From assembly GCA_040390855.1 (NCBI GenBank), contig JAZJXO010000011.1, positions 1 through 64,000 of the forward strand: a stretch of DNA of 64,000 bases. Reading direction: 5' to 3'. Position numbers and translations under genes: made by a program. Origin of the DNA: Parvibaculum sp040390855. Its GTDB lineage: Bacteria > Pseudomonadota > Alphaproteobacteria > Parvibaculales > Parvibaculaceae. This document shows, piece after piece, positions 44,060-52,670 of the stretch; position 1 is the first letter of the stretch, and every line of letters starts with the position of its first letter. The notes under the pieces were generated by a model. The model ran no database searches, was not told where the DNA came from, and saw only the letters and a program-made list of their open reading frames with translations.

Positions 44060-45412
44060 ATGAAGATTTCTAAATTGGCCGTTGCATTGGCAGTGGTTGC
44101 ACCGATGGCCGCGCAGGCGCAGGTGCCTGACGCGCAGGTGAGCCGCCTTGGCAATGACCTGACCCCGATCGGTGCCGAAAAGGCCGGTGAGGGTGACGTT
44201 CCGGCGTGGACCGGCGGTCTCTCGACCGTTCCGGCCAACGTGTCGTACAAGCCCGGTGACCACCTCGCCGATCCGTTTGCAAGCGACCCGATCAAATACA
44301 CGATCACTTCGGCCAATGCCGCCCAGTACGACGCTGTGTTGACGGATGGTCACAAGGCCCTGATGAAGGCCTATCCGGACTACAAGATGAACGTCTATCA
44401 GACGCGTCGTTCCTGCGCTTATCCTGACCGCATTTATGAAGCCAGCAAGAGCAACGCCAAAGTCGGCATTCTCAATGGCGGCGGCTCGGGTGTGGGCGGG
44501 GCCATCATGGGCTTCCCGTTCCCGATCCCGAACAACGCCAACGAAATTATGTGGAACCACACGCTGCGTTTCCGTTCGTTCAAAACGGTCCGTCAGTTCG
44601 CTGCGGCTCCCGTGACACGTAGCGGTGACTACACACTCACCATCGTGCAGGACGAAGCCATCCTGAACTGGTCCGATCCGGCCAAAAAGTCGGCTGATGA
44701 CCTGAACAACATCGCGCTCTACTATATCGCCAACACGATTGCGCCCGCCCGCGAAGCCGGCAATGTGATCCTCGTGCTGGAAGCTCTGAACGCCACGCTT
44801 AACGGCGGTCGTCAAGCCTGGCAGTACAGCCCCGGCACACGTCGTGTGCGTCGTGCGCCGAACATCTCCTACGACAATCCCGGCACGAACTCCGACGGTC
44901 TGTCGACCGCTGACGCCTTCGACGGCTTCAACGGTGCTCTTGATCGTTACGATTGGGCCGTCACTGGCAAGTCTGTAAAGATCATTCCGGCGAACAACTA
45001 CAAAGCCGAGAACACCAAGTATAAAGACTACATCAAGCCGCTTCATCTGAATCAGGATGCCGTTCGCTACGAAGCGCACCGCACATGGGACTTTGAAGCC
45101 AAGCTGAAGCCCGGTACGCGTCACGTCTATGCGCGCCGCGTCTATCACAACGACGAAGATGCATGGCAGGTCTCGGTTGCCGATCTCTATGACGGACGTG
45201 GCCAGCTCTGGCGCATTCAGGAAATGCAGCAGATCCAGCGCTACAACGTGCCGCTCTGCGGTTCGAGCGCCGAAGTCGTGTACGACGTGCAGGCAGGTCG
45301 TTACCTCGCTCTGGGTCTCCAGAACGAAGAGCCGCCGGTGAACTACTTTGCCGACGAGCTTGATCCGAGCCGTTACACGCCGAACGCGATCCGCCAGCTT
45401 GGCGTCCGCTGA
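44060..45412 (+). CDS. DUF1329 exported protein
   Basis: The 450-residue protein has a signal peptide cut at AQA-QV (about residue 21) and the DUF1329 pattern: VSRLGNDLTPIGAEKAGEGDVPAWTGG at the mature N-terminus, AYPDYKMNVYQTRRSCAYPDRIY, PGTRRVRRAPNISYDNPG, and a C-terminal region with WDFEAKLKPGTRHVYARRVYHNDEDAW. Related proteins are predicted LolA/LolB-like folds in the periplasm or outer membrane, often encoded beside a DUF1302 protein and associated with lipid or hydrophobic substrate handling. No DUF1302 gene is nearby. An AT-rich promoter region, a good ribosome site and a strong terminator suggest high, monocistronic expression. Confidence 0.88.
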   Translation: MKISKLAVALAVVAPMAAQAQVPDAQVSRLGNDLTPIGAEKAGEGDVPAWTGGLSTVPANVSYKPGDHLADPFASDPIKYTITSANAAQYDAVLTDGHKALMKAYPDYKMNVYQTRRSCAYPDRIYEASKSNAKVGILNGGGSGVGGAIMGFPFPIPNNANEIMWNHTLRFRSFKTVRQFAAAPVTRSGDYTLTIVQDEAILNWSDPAKKSADDLNNIALYYIANTIAPAREAGNVILVLEALNATLNGGRQAWQYSPGTRRVRRAPNISYDNPGTNSDGLSTADAFDGFNGALDRYDWAVTGKSVKIIPANNYKAENTKYKDYIKPLHLNQDAVRYEAHRTWDFEAKLKPGTRHVYARRVYHNDEDAWQVSVADLYDGRGQLWRIQEMQQIQRYNVPLCGSSAEVVYDVQAGRYLALGLQNEEPPVNYFADELDPSRYTPNAIRQLGVR

Positions 45413-45459
45413 TAAAATTCACGGTAAGTTCCCTCCACAAAGGTAATTACCGTTAAACT

Positions 45460-45496
45460 GGGCTGCGGGACCGATAGGTTTCGCAGCCCTTTTTTA
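45460..45496 (+). terminator. Intrinsic terminator of the DUF1329 gene
   Basis: GGGCTGCG (45460-45467) pairs with CGCAGCCC (45482-45489) and is followed directly by six T residues. This is the clearest single-direction terminator in the window. Confidence 0.93.
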
Positions 45497-45607
45497 TGTG
45501 CAATGAGCTTCAGCTACGACGCGTGATTCACCCGTCGTAAGTATGTATGCGGAAGGTCTTGCGAGAAGTGTTGACGGGGGGAATCGACCTGTGATTCCCT
45601 GTCTCTC

Positions 45608-45955
45608 ATGGAAGATTTCGGTTTGATTCGATCACAAGAACCACTGCGGTTGCGGCAGGCGTTGATCCCTCTTGTCTGTGTGATCGTGCTTTCTTACTTC
45701 GCCTATCACGCCGTCTATGGTCGCCACGGTTTCATCGCCTGGTTGAGCCTGCAAAACTCCGTCGATACACTGGAGCAGCAACTCGCCGAAGTGCAGGCGA
45801 CGCGTCGCTCGCTCGATCAGCAGGTCGTGCTATTGCGTTCTGAAAGCCTCGACCCCGATCTTCTCGATGAGCGTGCCCGCGCTACGCTGGGCCTTGCCGC
45901 CCCCAACGAGATTGTGATTTTCAAAGATCGCAACGCCTCTGGCGATAAGCGCTAA
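45608..45955 (+). CDS. ftsB: FtsB/DivIC-type septum formation initiator
   Basis: The 115-residue bitopic protein has a membrane segment (about 20-38) followed by a coiled coil (SVDTLEQQLAEVQATRRSLDQQVVLLR) and a short C-terminal domain with LLDERARATLGLAAPNEIVIF. This matches the FtsB/DivIC family that links FtsL and FtsQ in the divisome. Position between eno and pdhA is conserved in alphaproteobacteria and supports the call. Confidence 0.88.
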   Translation: MEDFGLIRSQEPLRLRQALIPLVCVIVLSYFAYHAVYGRHGFIAWLSLQNSVDTLEQQLAEVQATRRSLDQQVVLLRSESLDPDLLDERARATLGLAAPNEIVIFKDRNASGDKR

Positions 45956-45976
45956 GTCTTTGGTGGCGCGGGGTGA

Positions 45977-45995
45977 TTAACCGAAATTCGGTTAA
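45977..45995. promoter_or_regulatory. Perfect palindrome upstream of the pdh operon
   Basis: TTAACCGAAATTCGGTTAA has nine-base perfect arms around one base, 22 bases after the ftsB stop and 128 before pdhA. A T-rich stretch follows (ATTTCGTTTTTGTTTT), so it could act either as an operator for the pyruvate dehydrogenase operon or as an AT-rich terminator of ftsB. Confidence 0.5.
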
Positions 45996-46122
45996 ATTTC
46001 GTTTTTGTTTTATAAATCAAGCATTTACGTTAATGTTCTAGGGTGCAAACTGCGTCGCGTACATATCGCGTGACCACTCGTCTCCTATAGCCGGTCGCTC
46101 CGGCATCAAGCGGAACTAGAGC

Positions 46123-47199
46123 ATGGCGCCGAAACAGACTGCCAAAAAATCCTCTTCCAACGCTACAGAGGCAAAGTCCCAACTGAAACGAAAGTCCGTC
46201 AAAGCGGACACCGCTCAAGCGGGCTATTCGCTGGACGACGACAGACACGCCTATCGCGAGATGTTGCTCATCCGCCGCTTCGAGGAAAAGGCGGGCCAGA
46301 TGTATGGCATGGGTCTCATCGGCGGTTTCTGCCATCTCTATATCGGTCAGGAGGCCGTCATCGTCGGACTGATGGCAGCGGCACGCAAAGGCGATCAGAT
46401 TGTCACCGGCTATCGTGACCACGGCCATATGCTCGCCTGCGGCATGGACCCCAAAGGCGTCATGGCGGAACTCACCGGACGCTCAGGCGGCTATTCCAAA
46501 GGCAAGGGCGGCTCGATGCATATGTTCAGCACCGAAAAGACCTTCTATGGCGGTCATGGCATTGTCGGTGCTCAGGTGCCCATCGGCACCGGTCTCGGCT
46601 TTGCCAACAAATATCGCGGCAATGAAAACGTGGCGCTCGCTTTCTTCGGCGACGGTGCGGCCAATCAGGGGCAGGTCTATGAGAGTTTCAACATGGCCGA
46701 GCTTTGGACGCTGCCGGTCATCTATGTGATTGAGAACAACCAATATGCGATGGGCACCTCCGTGGCGCGTGCATCCGCGCAAACCAATCTCTCCAAACGC
46801 GGCGTAAGTTTCAACATTCCCGGTGAGCAGGTGGATGGTATGGATGTGCGCGCCGTGCGCGCCGCCGGTGCCAAGGCAATGGAGTGGTGCCGCGCGGGCA
46901 AGGGGCCCTACATCCTCGAAATGGAAACCTACCGCTATCGCGGCCACTCGATGTCGGATCCTGCAAAATACCGCGCCAAGGAAGAAGTGACCAAGATGCG
47001 GCAGGAGCATGACCCAATCGAGCAGGTGCGTCTGCGCCTGCTTGATGCCGGCGTCAGCGAGGACGAGCTGAAAGCCATCGACAAGGACATTCGCGCCATC
47101 GTCGCGGAAGCCGCCGAGTTTGCGCAGGAAAGTCCAGAGCCTGATCCGTCCGAGCTTTGGACCGACATCGTTGCGCCACATCTTATTGTGGGGGCTTGA
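46123..47199 (+). CDS. pdhA: Pyruvate dehydrogenase E1 component, alpha subunit
   Basis: PdhA with PdhB decarboxylates pyruvate and acetylates the lipoyl arm of E2. The 358-residue protein has a Lys/Ser/Thr/Ala-rich N-terminal extension (about 1-35), then LLIRRFEEKAGQMYG, the thiamine diphosphate motif GDGAANQGQVYESFNMAELW-ENN, and the phosphorylation-loop region YRYRGHSMSDPAKYR. It is the first gene of pdhA-pdhB-pdhC-lpd. The heterotetrameric E1 type is usual in alphaproteobacteria. Confidence 0.96.
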   Translation: MAPKQTAKKSSSNATEAKSQLKRKSVKADTAQAGYSLDDDRHAYREMLLIRRFEEKAGQMYGMGLIGGFCHLYIGQEAVIVGLMAAARKGDQIVTGYRDHGHMLACGMDPKGVMAELTGRSGGYSKGKGGSMHMFSTEKTFYGGHGIVGAQVPIGTGLGFANKYRGNENVALAFFGDGAANQGQVYESFNMAELWTLPVIYVIENNQYAMGTSVARASAQTNLSKRGVSFNIPGEQVDGMDVRAVRAAGAKAMEWCRAGKGPYILEMETYRYRGHSMSDPAKYRAKEEVTKMRQEHDPIEQVRLRLLDAGVSEDELKAIDKDIRAIVAEAAEFAQESPEPDPSELWTDIVAPHLIVGA

Positions 47200-47201
47200 T
47201 C

Positions 47202-48560
47202 ATGGCGACAAACATTCTGATGCCCGCACTGTCGCCCACGATGGAAGAAGGAACGCTCGCCAAATGGCTCGTCAAGGAAGGCGATGAGGTGCGCTCCGGC
47301 GATGCGATTGCCGAGATCGAAACTGATAAGGCGACGATGGAAGTCGAAGCCGTGGACGAGGGAAAGATCGTCAAACTCGTGGTTGCCGCGGGCACCGAGA
47401 ACGTCAAAGTGAACGATGTGATCGCGGTGATCGCAGGCGAAGGCGAAGATGCCGCTCCGTCATCCAAAGCACCGGCACCCGTGAAAGAAAAACCGGTCGC
47501 AGTCGAAAAATCGGCAGCGCAGACCGAAGCGCCGCAGGTGACGATTGCTGCTGACCCGGAACTCCCCGCAGGCACAATATTCAAATCGCAAACGGTGCGA
47601 GAGGCCTTGCGCGATGCGATGGCTGAAGAAATGCGTCGAGACGAAGCTGTTTTCGTCATGGGCGAAGAAGTGGCCGAATATCAGGGCGCCTATAAAGTCA
47701 CGCAAGGACTGCTCGAAGAGTTCGGACCGCGCCGCGTGGTTGATACACCGATCACCGAACACGGCTTTGCCGGTCTCGGCGTCGGTGCGGCCTTTGCAGG
47801 GCTCAGACCGATCATAGAATTTATGACTTTCAACTTCGCCATGCAGGCGATTGACCACATCATCAATTCGGCCGCGAAGACACGATATATGTCCGGCGGG
47901 CAAATGGGGGCGCCCATCGTCTTCCGAGGCCCCAATGGTCCGGCCTCGCGCGTCGGCGCGCAACACAGTCAGGACTACGCCTCGTGGTATGCGCATATTC
48001 CCGGTCTTATCGTCATCGCGCCTTATTCGGCGGCGGATGCAAAGGGACTTCTCAAAGCGGCAATCCGCGATCCCAATCCGGTGATCTTTCTCGAAAACGA
48101 AATTCTCTACGGCAAGACATTCGACGTGCCGGATATTGACGATTACGTCATCCCTATCGGTAAAGCACGCGTGCTGAAAGAAGGCCGCGACGTGACGCTC
48201 GTATCGCATAGCCACGCGCTCGTCTATTGCCTTGAGGCGGCGGAGAAGCTGGCAGGCGAGGGCATCGACGCCGAAATTATTGACCTGCGCACGATCCGTC
48301 CGCTCGACATCGACACGATTGTCGCGTCAGTCAAAAAGACAAATCGTCTCGTCACCGTCGAAGAGACATGGCCGGTCTGCGGCATCGGTGCGGAGATTGC
48401 CGCGTCCGTGCAGGCCAAAGCGTTCGACTATCTCGACGCGCCGATCCTGCGTGTCACGCAAAAAGACGTGCCGATGCCCTATGCGGCCAACTTGGAAAAG
48501 CTCGCGCTGCCGAGCGCTGCCGATGTCGTAGAGGCGGTGAAAGCCGTCTGCTACCGCTAA
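47202..48560 (+). CDS. pdhB: Pyruvate dehydrogenase E1 beta subunit with N-terminal lipoyl domain
   Basis: The 452-residue product begins with a lipoyl domain (residues 1-78, lipoyl Lys in ETDKATMEVEA), followed by a Pro/Ala/Lys linker (about 82-125). The E1-beta domain then contains MRRDEAVFVMGEEVAEYQGAYKV, DTPITEHGFAGLGVGAAF and SAAKTRYMSGGQ. This fusion is known in alphaproteobacteria. The ATG at 47202 starts two bases after the pdhA stop; a 15-residue upstream extension within pdhA is unlikely. The lipoyl domain is nearly identical to the one in PdhC. Confidence 0.96.
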   Translation: MATNILMPALSPTMEEGTLAKWLVKEGDEVRSGDAIAEIETDKATMEVEAVDEGKIVKLVVAAGTENVKVNDVIAVIAGEGEDAAPSSKAPAPVKEKPVAVEKSAAQTEAPQVTIAADPELPAGTIFKSQTVREALRDAMAEEMRRDEAVFVMGEEVAEYQGAYKVTQGLLEEFGPRRVVDTPITEHGFAGLGVGAAFAGLRPIIEFMTFNFAMQAIDHIINSAAKTRYMSGGQMGAPIVFRGPNGPASRVGAQHSQDYASWYAHIPGLIVIAPYSAADAKGLLKAAIRDPNPVIFLENEILYGKTFDVPDIDDYVIPIGKARVLKEGRDVTLVSHSHALVYCLEAAEKLAGEGIDAEIIDLRTIRPLDIDTIVASVKKTNRLVTVEETWPVCGIGAEIAASVQAKAFDYLDAPILRVTQKDVPMPYAANLEKLALPSAADVVEAVKAVCYR

Positions 48561-48575
48561 GGGGGAGCAAAGCAC

Positions 48576-49850
48576 ATGCCGACAAACATTCTGATGCCCG
48601 CTCTCTCGCCGACGATGGAGGAAGGCACGCTGATAAAATGGCTCGTCAAGGAAGGCGATGAGGTGCGTTCCGGTGACGTGATCGCCGAGATTGAAACCGA
48701 CAAGGCGACGATGGAAGTCGAAGCGGTGGACGAAGGTAAAGTCATAAAGATCGTTGTGCCGGAAGGTAGCGAGAACGTGAAGGTCAATGCTGTCATCGCT
48801 GTGATCGCAACGGAGGGCGAAGATGCAAGTGCGCCTGCGCCTGTTGTAAAGAAAGATGCGGCGCCTAAACCTGCCCCGAAGGCAGAGGTTGTAGACAAGA
48901 AAGAAGTGGCCAAGGTCGCTTCTCCTGCAACGGCAGAATCCGAAAATAGCGGCGGCAAGCGTCTGTTCGCTACGCCGCTTGCTCGCCGTATCGCCAAAGA
49001 CAAAGGCGTTGATCTCGCGTCCGTCATCGGCAGCGGCCCCCATGGCCGCATTGTCAAAGCTGATGTCGAAGGCGCGAAAGGCGGAGCAAGGCCCGCGCCA
49101 CTTGCACCCGCCTCTTCTGTGGCGTCGGGTCCGGCCATCGACCCGCGCGTCTTCTACGAAGCGGGCAGTTACGACGAGATACCACTCGACAATATGCGCA
49201 AGACCATCGCGCGGCGTCTGACACAGGCGATGCAGGAGATACCCCATTTTTATCTGAGCATCGACTGCGAACTCGACGAACTTCTTAAAGTTCGCAAAGT
49301 TCTGAACGAGCAGGCCAAAGACGGTGTCAAATTGTCCGTCAATGATTTCCTCATCCGCGCAGCCGGGCTCGCTCTCGCCAAAGTGCCGGACGCGAATGTG
49401 AGCTTTGCGGGCAATGCGCTGCTGAAGCACAAGCATTCCGACATCGGTATTGCTGTCGCGATAGAAGGCGGGCTCATCACGCCGATTATTCGTCATGCCG
49501 AAAGCAAAGGTCTCGCTGAGATCTCCGCCGAGGCCAGGTCGCTCGCGGAACGTGCACGGGCGAAAAAGCTGAAGCCGCAAGAGTTTGAAGGCGGCAGCTT
49601 TTCCATCTCCAATCTCGGTATGTTCGGCATCGACAATTTTACTGCTGTCATCAATCCCCCGCAGTCGGCGATCCTCGCTGTCGGTCGCGGCGTTGAACGT
49701 GCCGTGGTGAAATCCGGCAAGCTCGAAGTTGCCACGATGATGACAGTCACCATGTCCTGCGATCACCGCGCGATTGATGGTGCGCTCGGCGCGACGTTCC
49801 TGCAGGCATTCAAAACCTACGTCGAATATCCGCCGTCGATGTTATTGTGA
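48576..49850 (+). CDS. pdhC: Dihydrolipoamide acetyltransferase (E2)
   Basis: E2 carries the acetyl group to CoA and forms the complex core. The order in the 424-residue protein is a single lipoyl domain (1-78), an Ala/Pro-rich linker, a peripheral subunit-binding domain (about 130-165, FATPLARRIAKDKGVDLASVIGSGPHGRI), and the catalytic domain (about 195-424) with SDIGIAVAIEGGLITPII and the active-site CDHRAIDGALGATFL. It starts 15 bp after pdhB. Confidence 0.96.
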   Translation: MPTNILMPALSPTMEEGTLIKWLVKEGDEVRSGDVIAEIETDKATMEVEAVDEGKVIKIVVPEGSENVKVNAVIAVIATEGEDASAPAPVVKKDAAPKPAPKAEVVDKKEVAKVASPATAESENSGGKRLFATPLARRIAKDKGVDLASVIGSGPHGRIVKADVEGAKGGARPAPLAPASSVASGPAIDPRVFYEAGSYDEIPLDNMRKTIARRLTQAMQEIPHFYLSIDCELDELLKVRKVLNEQAKDGVKLSVNDFLIRAAGLALAKVPDANVSFAGNALLKHKHSDIGIAVAIEGGLITPIIRHAESKGLAEISAEARSLAERARAKKLKPQEFEGGSFSISNLGMFGIDNFTAVINPPQSAILAVGRGVERAVVKSGKLEVATMMTVTMSCDHRAIDGALGATFLQAFKTYVEYPPSMLL

Positions 49851-49861
49851 GGGAGCGCATC

Positions 49862-51262
49862 ATGGCAGACGCAACATATGATCTCATCGTTGTCGGTTCC
49901 GGTCCGGGCGGCTATGTCGCTGCGATCCGTGCGAGCCAACTTGGTCTCAAAACAGCGATTGTCGAGCGCGACGCGCTGGGCGGCATCTGCCTCAATTGGG
50001 GATGCATTCCGACGAAGGCGCTGCTGCGTTCGGCCGAAATTTATTACATGATGCATCGGCTCGAAGAGTTTGGCCTTGCTGCTGACAATATCCGCTTTGA
50101 TGCGAGCGCCATTGTCAAACGCAGTCGTCAGGTCGCAGGTCAGCTTTCGAACGGCGTTAATTTTCTGATGAAGAAAAACAAAGTCGATGTGATCGAAGGA
50201 TCGGCGAAGCTCAAAGGGGCTGGCCGTATCTCTGTCGAAGGAAAATCAGGCACCGCAGATTATGCTGCGAAGAACATCATTCTGGCTACCGGCGCGCGCG
50301 CCCGCACATTGCCGGGTATTGAGCCGGACGGCAAACTGATCTGGACCTATCGTGAGGCAATGGTGCCGCCCGCCATGCCGAAATCGCTACTGGTCATCGG
50401 CTCCGGTGCTATCGGCATTGAGTTCGCGAGTTTTTACCGCGCCTTCGGTGTCGACGTGACCGTCGTGGAAGTGATGGATCGCATCCTGCCGGTGGAGGAT
50501 AAAGAGATTTCAGACTTTGCCCTCAAGGCATTCAAGAAACTCGGCATGAAACTGCTGACATCCGCCAAAGTCGAGAAGCTTGATAAAGGCGCTGATAATG
50601 TGACGGCGACGATTGCTCTGAAAGACGGCAAAACCGAAAAACTGACTGTTGACCGTGTTATTTCCGCCGTGGGCATCACCGGCAATGTCGAAGGACTCGG
50701 GCTGGAAGAGGCGGGCATCAAAGTTGACCGCGGCCATGTTGTCGTCAACGAATGGCTGGAGACGGGCATTAAGGGCGTGTACGCCATCGGCGATCTCGTC
50801 GGCGCACCGTGGCTGGCGCATAAGGCGAGCCATGAGGGTGTCATCGCGGTGGAACGCATTGCGGGCGTCAAGGGTCTTCATCCGCTGGATGCGACAAAAG
50901 TGCCGGGTTGCACCTATTCGTCGCCCCAGATCGCCAGCGTTGGACTGACCGAAGCCAAGGCGCGGGAGGCGGGATATGAGCTTAAAATCGGGCGGTTTCC
51001 CTTTATCGGCAATGGCAAGGCTATCGCGCTGGGTGAGCCGGAGGGCATGGTCAAGACCGTTTTCGACGCCAAAACAGGCGAACTTTTAGGGGCTCATATG
51101 ATCGGCGCGGAGGTGACAGAACTCATCCAAGGCTATACGGTCGCGTGTTCTTTGGAGTCGACTGAAGCAGAACTGATGCACACGATTTTTCCGCACCCGA
51201 CTTTGTCTGAGACGATGCATGAATCTGTGCTGGCCGCCTATGGCCGTGCGCTTCACATTTAA
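49862..51262 (+). CDS. lpd: Dihydrolipoamide dehydrogenase (E3)
   Basis: Lpd reoxidises the lipoyl group with FAD and NAD+. The 466-residue flavoprotein shows VVGSGPGGYVAAIRASQLG (FAD fold), the redox disulfide GGICLNWGCIPTKALL, the NAD fold VIGSGAIGIEFASFY, GVYAIGDLVG, and the C-terminal HPTLSETMHE with the catalytic His-Glu pair. The ATG at 49862 follows GGGAG by six bases and is preferred over an upstream in-frame GTG at 49847. Confidence 0.96.
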   Translation: MADATYDLIVVGSGPGGYVAAIRASQLGLKTAIVERDALGGICLNWGCIPTKALLRSAEIYYMMHRLEEFGLAADNIRFDASAIVKRSRQVAGQLSNGVNFLMKKNKVDVIEGSAKLKGAGRISVEGKSGTADYAAKNIILATGARARTLPGIEPDGKLIWTYREAMVPPAMPKSLLVIGSGAIGIEFASFYRAFGVDVTVVEVMDRILPVEDKEISDFALKAFKKLGMKLLTSAKVEKLDKGADNVTATIALKDGKTEKLTVDRVISAVGITGNVEGLGLEEAGIKVDRGHVVVNEWLETGIKGVYAIGDLVGAPWLAHKASHEGVIAVERIAGVKGLHPLDATKVPGCTYSSPQIASVGLTEAKAREAGYELKIGRFPFIGNGKAIALGEPEGMVKTVFDAKTGELLGAHMIGAEVTELIQGYTVACSLESTEAELMHTIFPHPTLSETMHESVLAAYGRALHI

Positions 51263-51275
51263 GAAATTGCCATAA

Positions 51276-52004
51276 ATGTACGAATTGATCTCTCTGCTCT
51301 CCAGCCCCGAAAACTGGGCGAGCCTCATCACCCTGACTGTCCTGGAGATCGTTCTCGGCGTCGACAACATCATCTTCCTTGCCATTCTGGCGTCGCGCCT
51401 TCCCAAAGATAAGCAGAAGCTCGGTCGCCGTCTGGGCCTCGTTGCCGCGCTGGTCACGCGCCTTGGCCTGCTCTTCTCTGTTGCCTGGATTGTGACACTG
51501 AGCGAACCGATCATCACGATTGCAGGTCTTGGCATTTCGTGGCGCGACATCATGCTGCTGGTTGGCGGGCTTTTCCTTATTGCGAAATCAACTTTGGAAA
51601 TTCATGCCGAAGTCGAGGGCAAGCATGACAGCGAAGACGGTAACGTCGTCAAAGCCACGCTCTGGATGGTCGTCTGCCAGATCGCCATTATCGACATTGT
51701 GTTCTCGCTCGACACTGTGATGACCGCCGTTGGCATGTCCGATCATTTCCCGATCATGGCTTTCGCCGTTCTTGCAGCCGTCGTCGTGATGATTTTCGCA
51801 GCCGAGCCTGTCGCGGCCTTTGTCGATAAACACCCGACGGTGAAAATGCTGGCACTGAGTTTCCTCATTCTGATCGGTGTTTCGCTTGTGGCGGATGCGT
51901 TGGATTTCCACATTCCCAAAGCCTATCTCTACTTTGCGGTCGCCTTCTCGATTGGCGTTGAGTCCCTCAATCTTTGGGCAAAAGGCCGCAAAAAGGTAAG
52001 CTAG
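51276..52004 (+). CDS. TerC-family integral membrane protein
   Basis: The 242-residue protein has about seven membrane helices and the two conserved acidic motifs of the TerC family: LEIVLGVDNIIFLAILASRLP at the N-terminus and IDIVFSLDTVMTAVGM in the middle. Family members are linked to metal ion export (manganese) or tellurite resistance. It begins 14 bp after lpd on the same strand, so it may be read through from the pdh operon, though a functional tie is not obvious. Confidence 0.88.
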   Translation: MYELISLLSSPENWASLITLTVLEIVLGVDNIIFLAILASRLPKDKQKLGRRLGLVAALVTRLGLLFSVAWIVTLSEPIITIAGLGISWRDIMLLVGGLFLIAKSTLEIHAEVEGKHDSEDGNVVKATLWMVVCQIAIIDIVFSLDTVMTAVGMSDHFPIMAFAVLAAVVVMIFAAEPVAAFVDKHPTVKMLALSFLILIGVSLVADALDFHIPKAYLYFAVAFSIGVESLNLWAKGRKKVS

Positions 52005-52067
52005 CAATTTGTAGGCGTAAGATTTCATTAACACCACCTGCCTCATAGTTAGGCAGGTGGAGGGCAC

Positions 52068-52568
52068 ATGTTGACAGACCTTGGACCGCAGAAAACTGCG
52101 AGCGAAGTTGACTACGACGTAACGGAAGTTGCTGCGCCGTCGCATCCCAAAAACCAGATGTTGCTTGCCTACTGGAAAAGCAATGCGGATGCGGTCGGCC
52201 TCGTCTGGAGGCGTGACATTGATCCGTCGAAGCTGAAATCCGTCCTTGGCGGGTTGTTTATTGTCGAGCCGGTTGATGGTGGATGCGATCTTCTCTATCG
52301 TCTGGTCGGCTCGCAAAATGAACGTCGCCTGGGTATGCGCTTCATGGGACGGCGTTTCACCGAATGTTATTCGGCCGACATGGCCGCCGACCAGATCGTC
52401 TTTCACAACCATCTGTTTGCAACTGGAACACCCGCCTTCCTCAGCGGACGGTTTCTTGGCATCGACCTCGAATATGTCAAATTCGAAGCGAGCTACCTGC
52501 CAGTTCGCAACAATGATGGCGGGCACCAGATGGTCGGCGGCCTCTACGATCTGGCGGAACAGGACTAA
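52068..52568 (+). CDS. PAS-domain protein (PAS_5 type)
   Basis: The 166-residue product contains QMLLAYWKSNADAVGLVWRRDIDPSKLKSVLGGLFIVEPV, then YRLVGSQNERRLGMRFMGRRFTEC. This resembles the PAS_5 domain proteins abundant in alphaproteobacteria, which typically are stand-alone. No output domain, histidine kinase or GGDEF module is present. Ligand and partner are unknown. GGTGGAGGG precedes the ATG. Confidence 0.75.
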   Translation: MLTDLGPQKTASEVDYDVTEVAAPSHPKNQMLLAYWKSNADAVGLVWRRDIDPSKLKSVLGGLFIVEPVDGGCDLLYRLVGSQNERRLGMRFMGRRFTECYSADMAADQIVFHNHLFATGTPAFLSGRFLGIDLEYVKFEASYLPVRNNDGGHQMVGGLYDLAEQD

Positions 52569-52670
52569 AACGACAAGCCGCATGGCCGGACGAGCCGTGA
52601 TATTTGCTTGAATCGCACAGACGGTTTATCCATTTAAGATAGACAAGCGAGAGGCGCGGGCGAGAGACCT

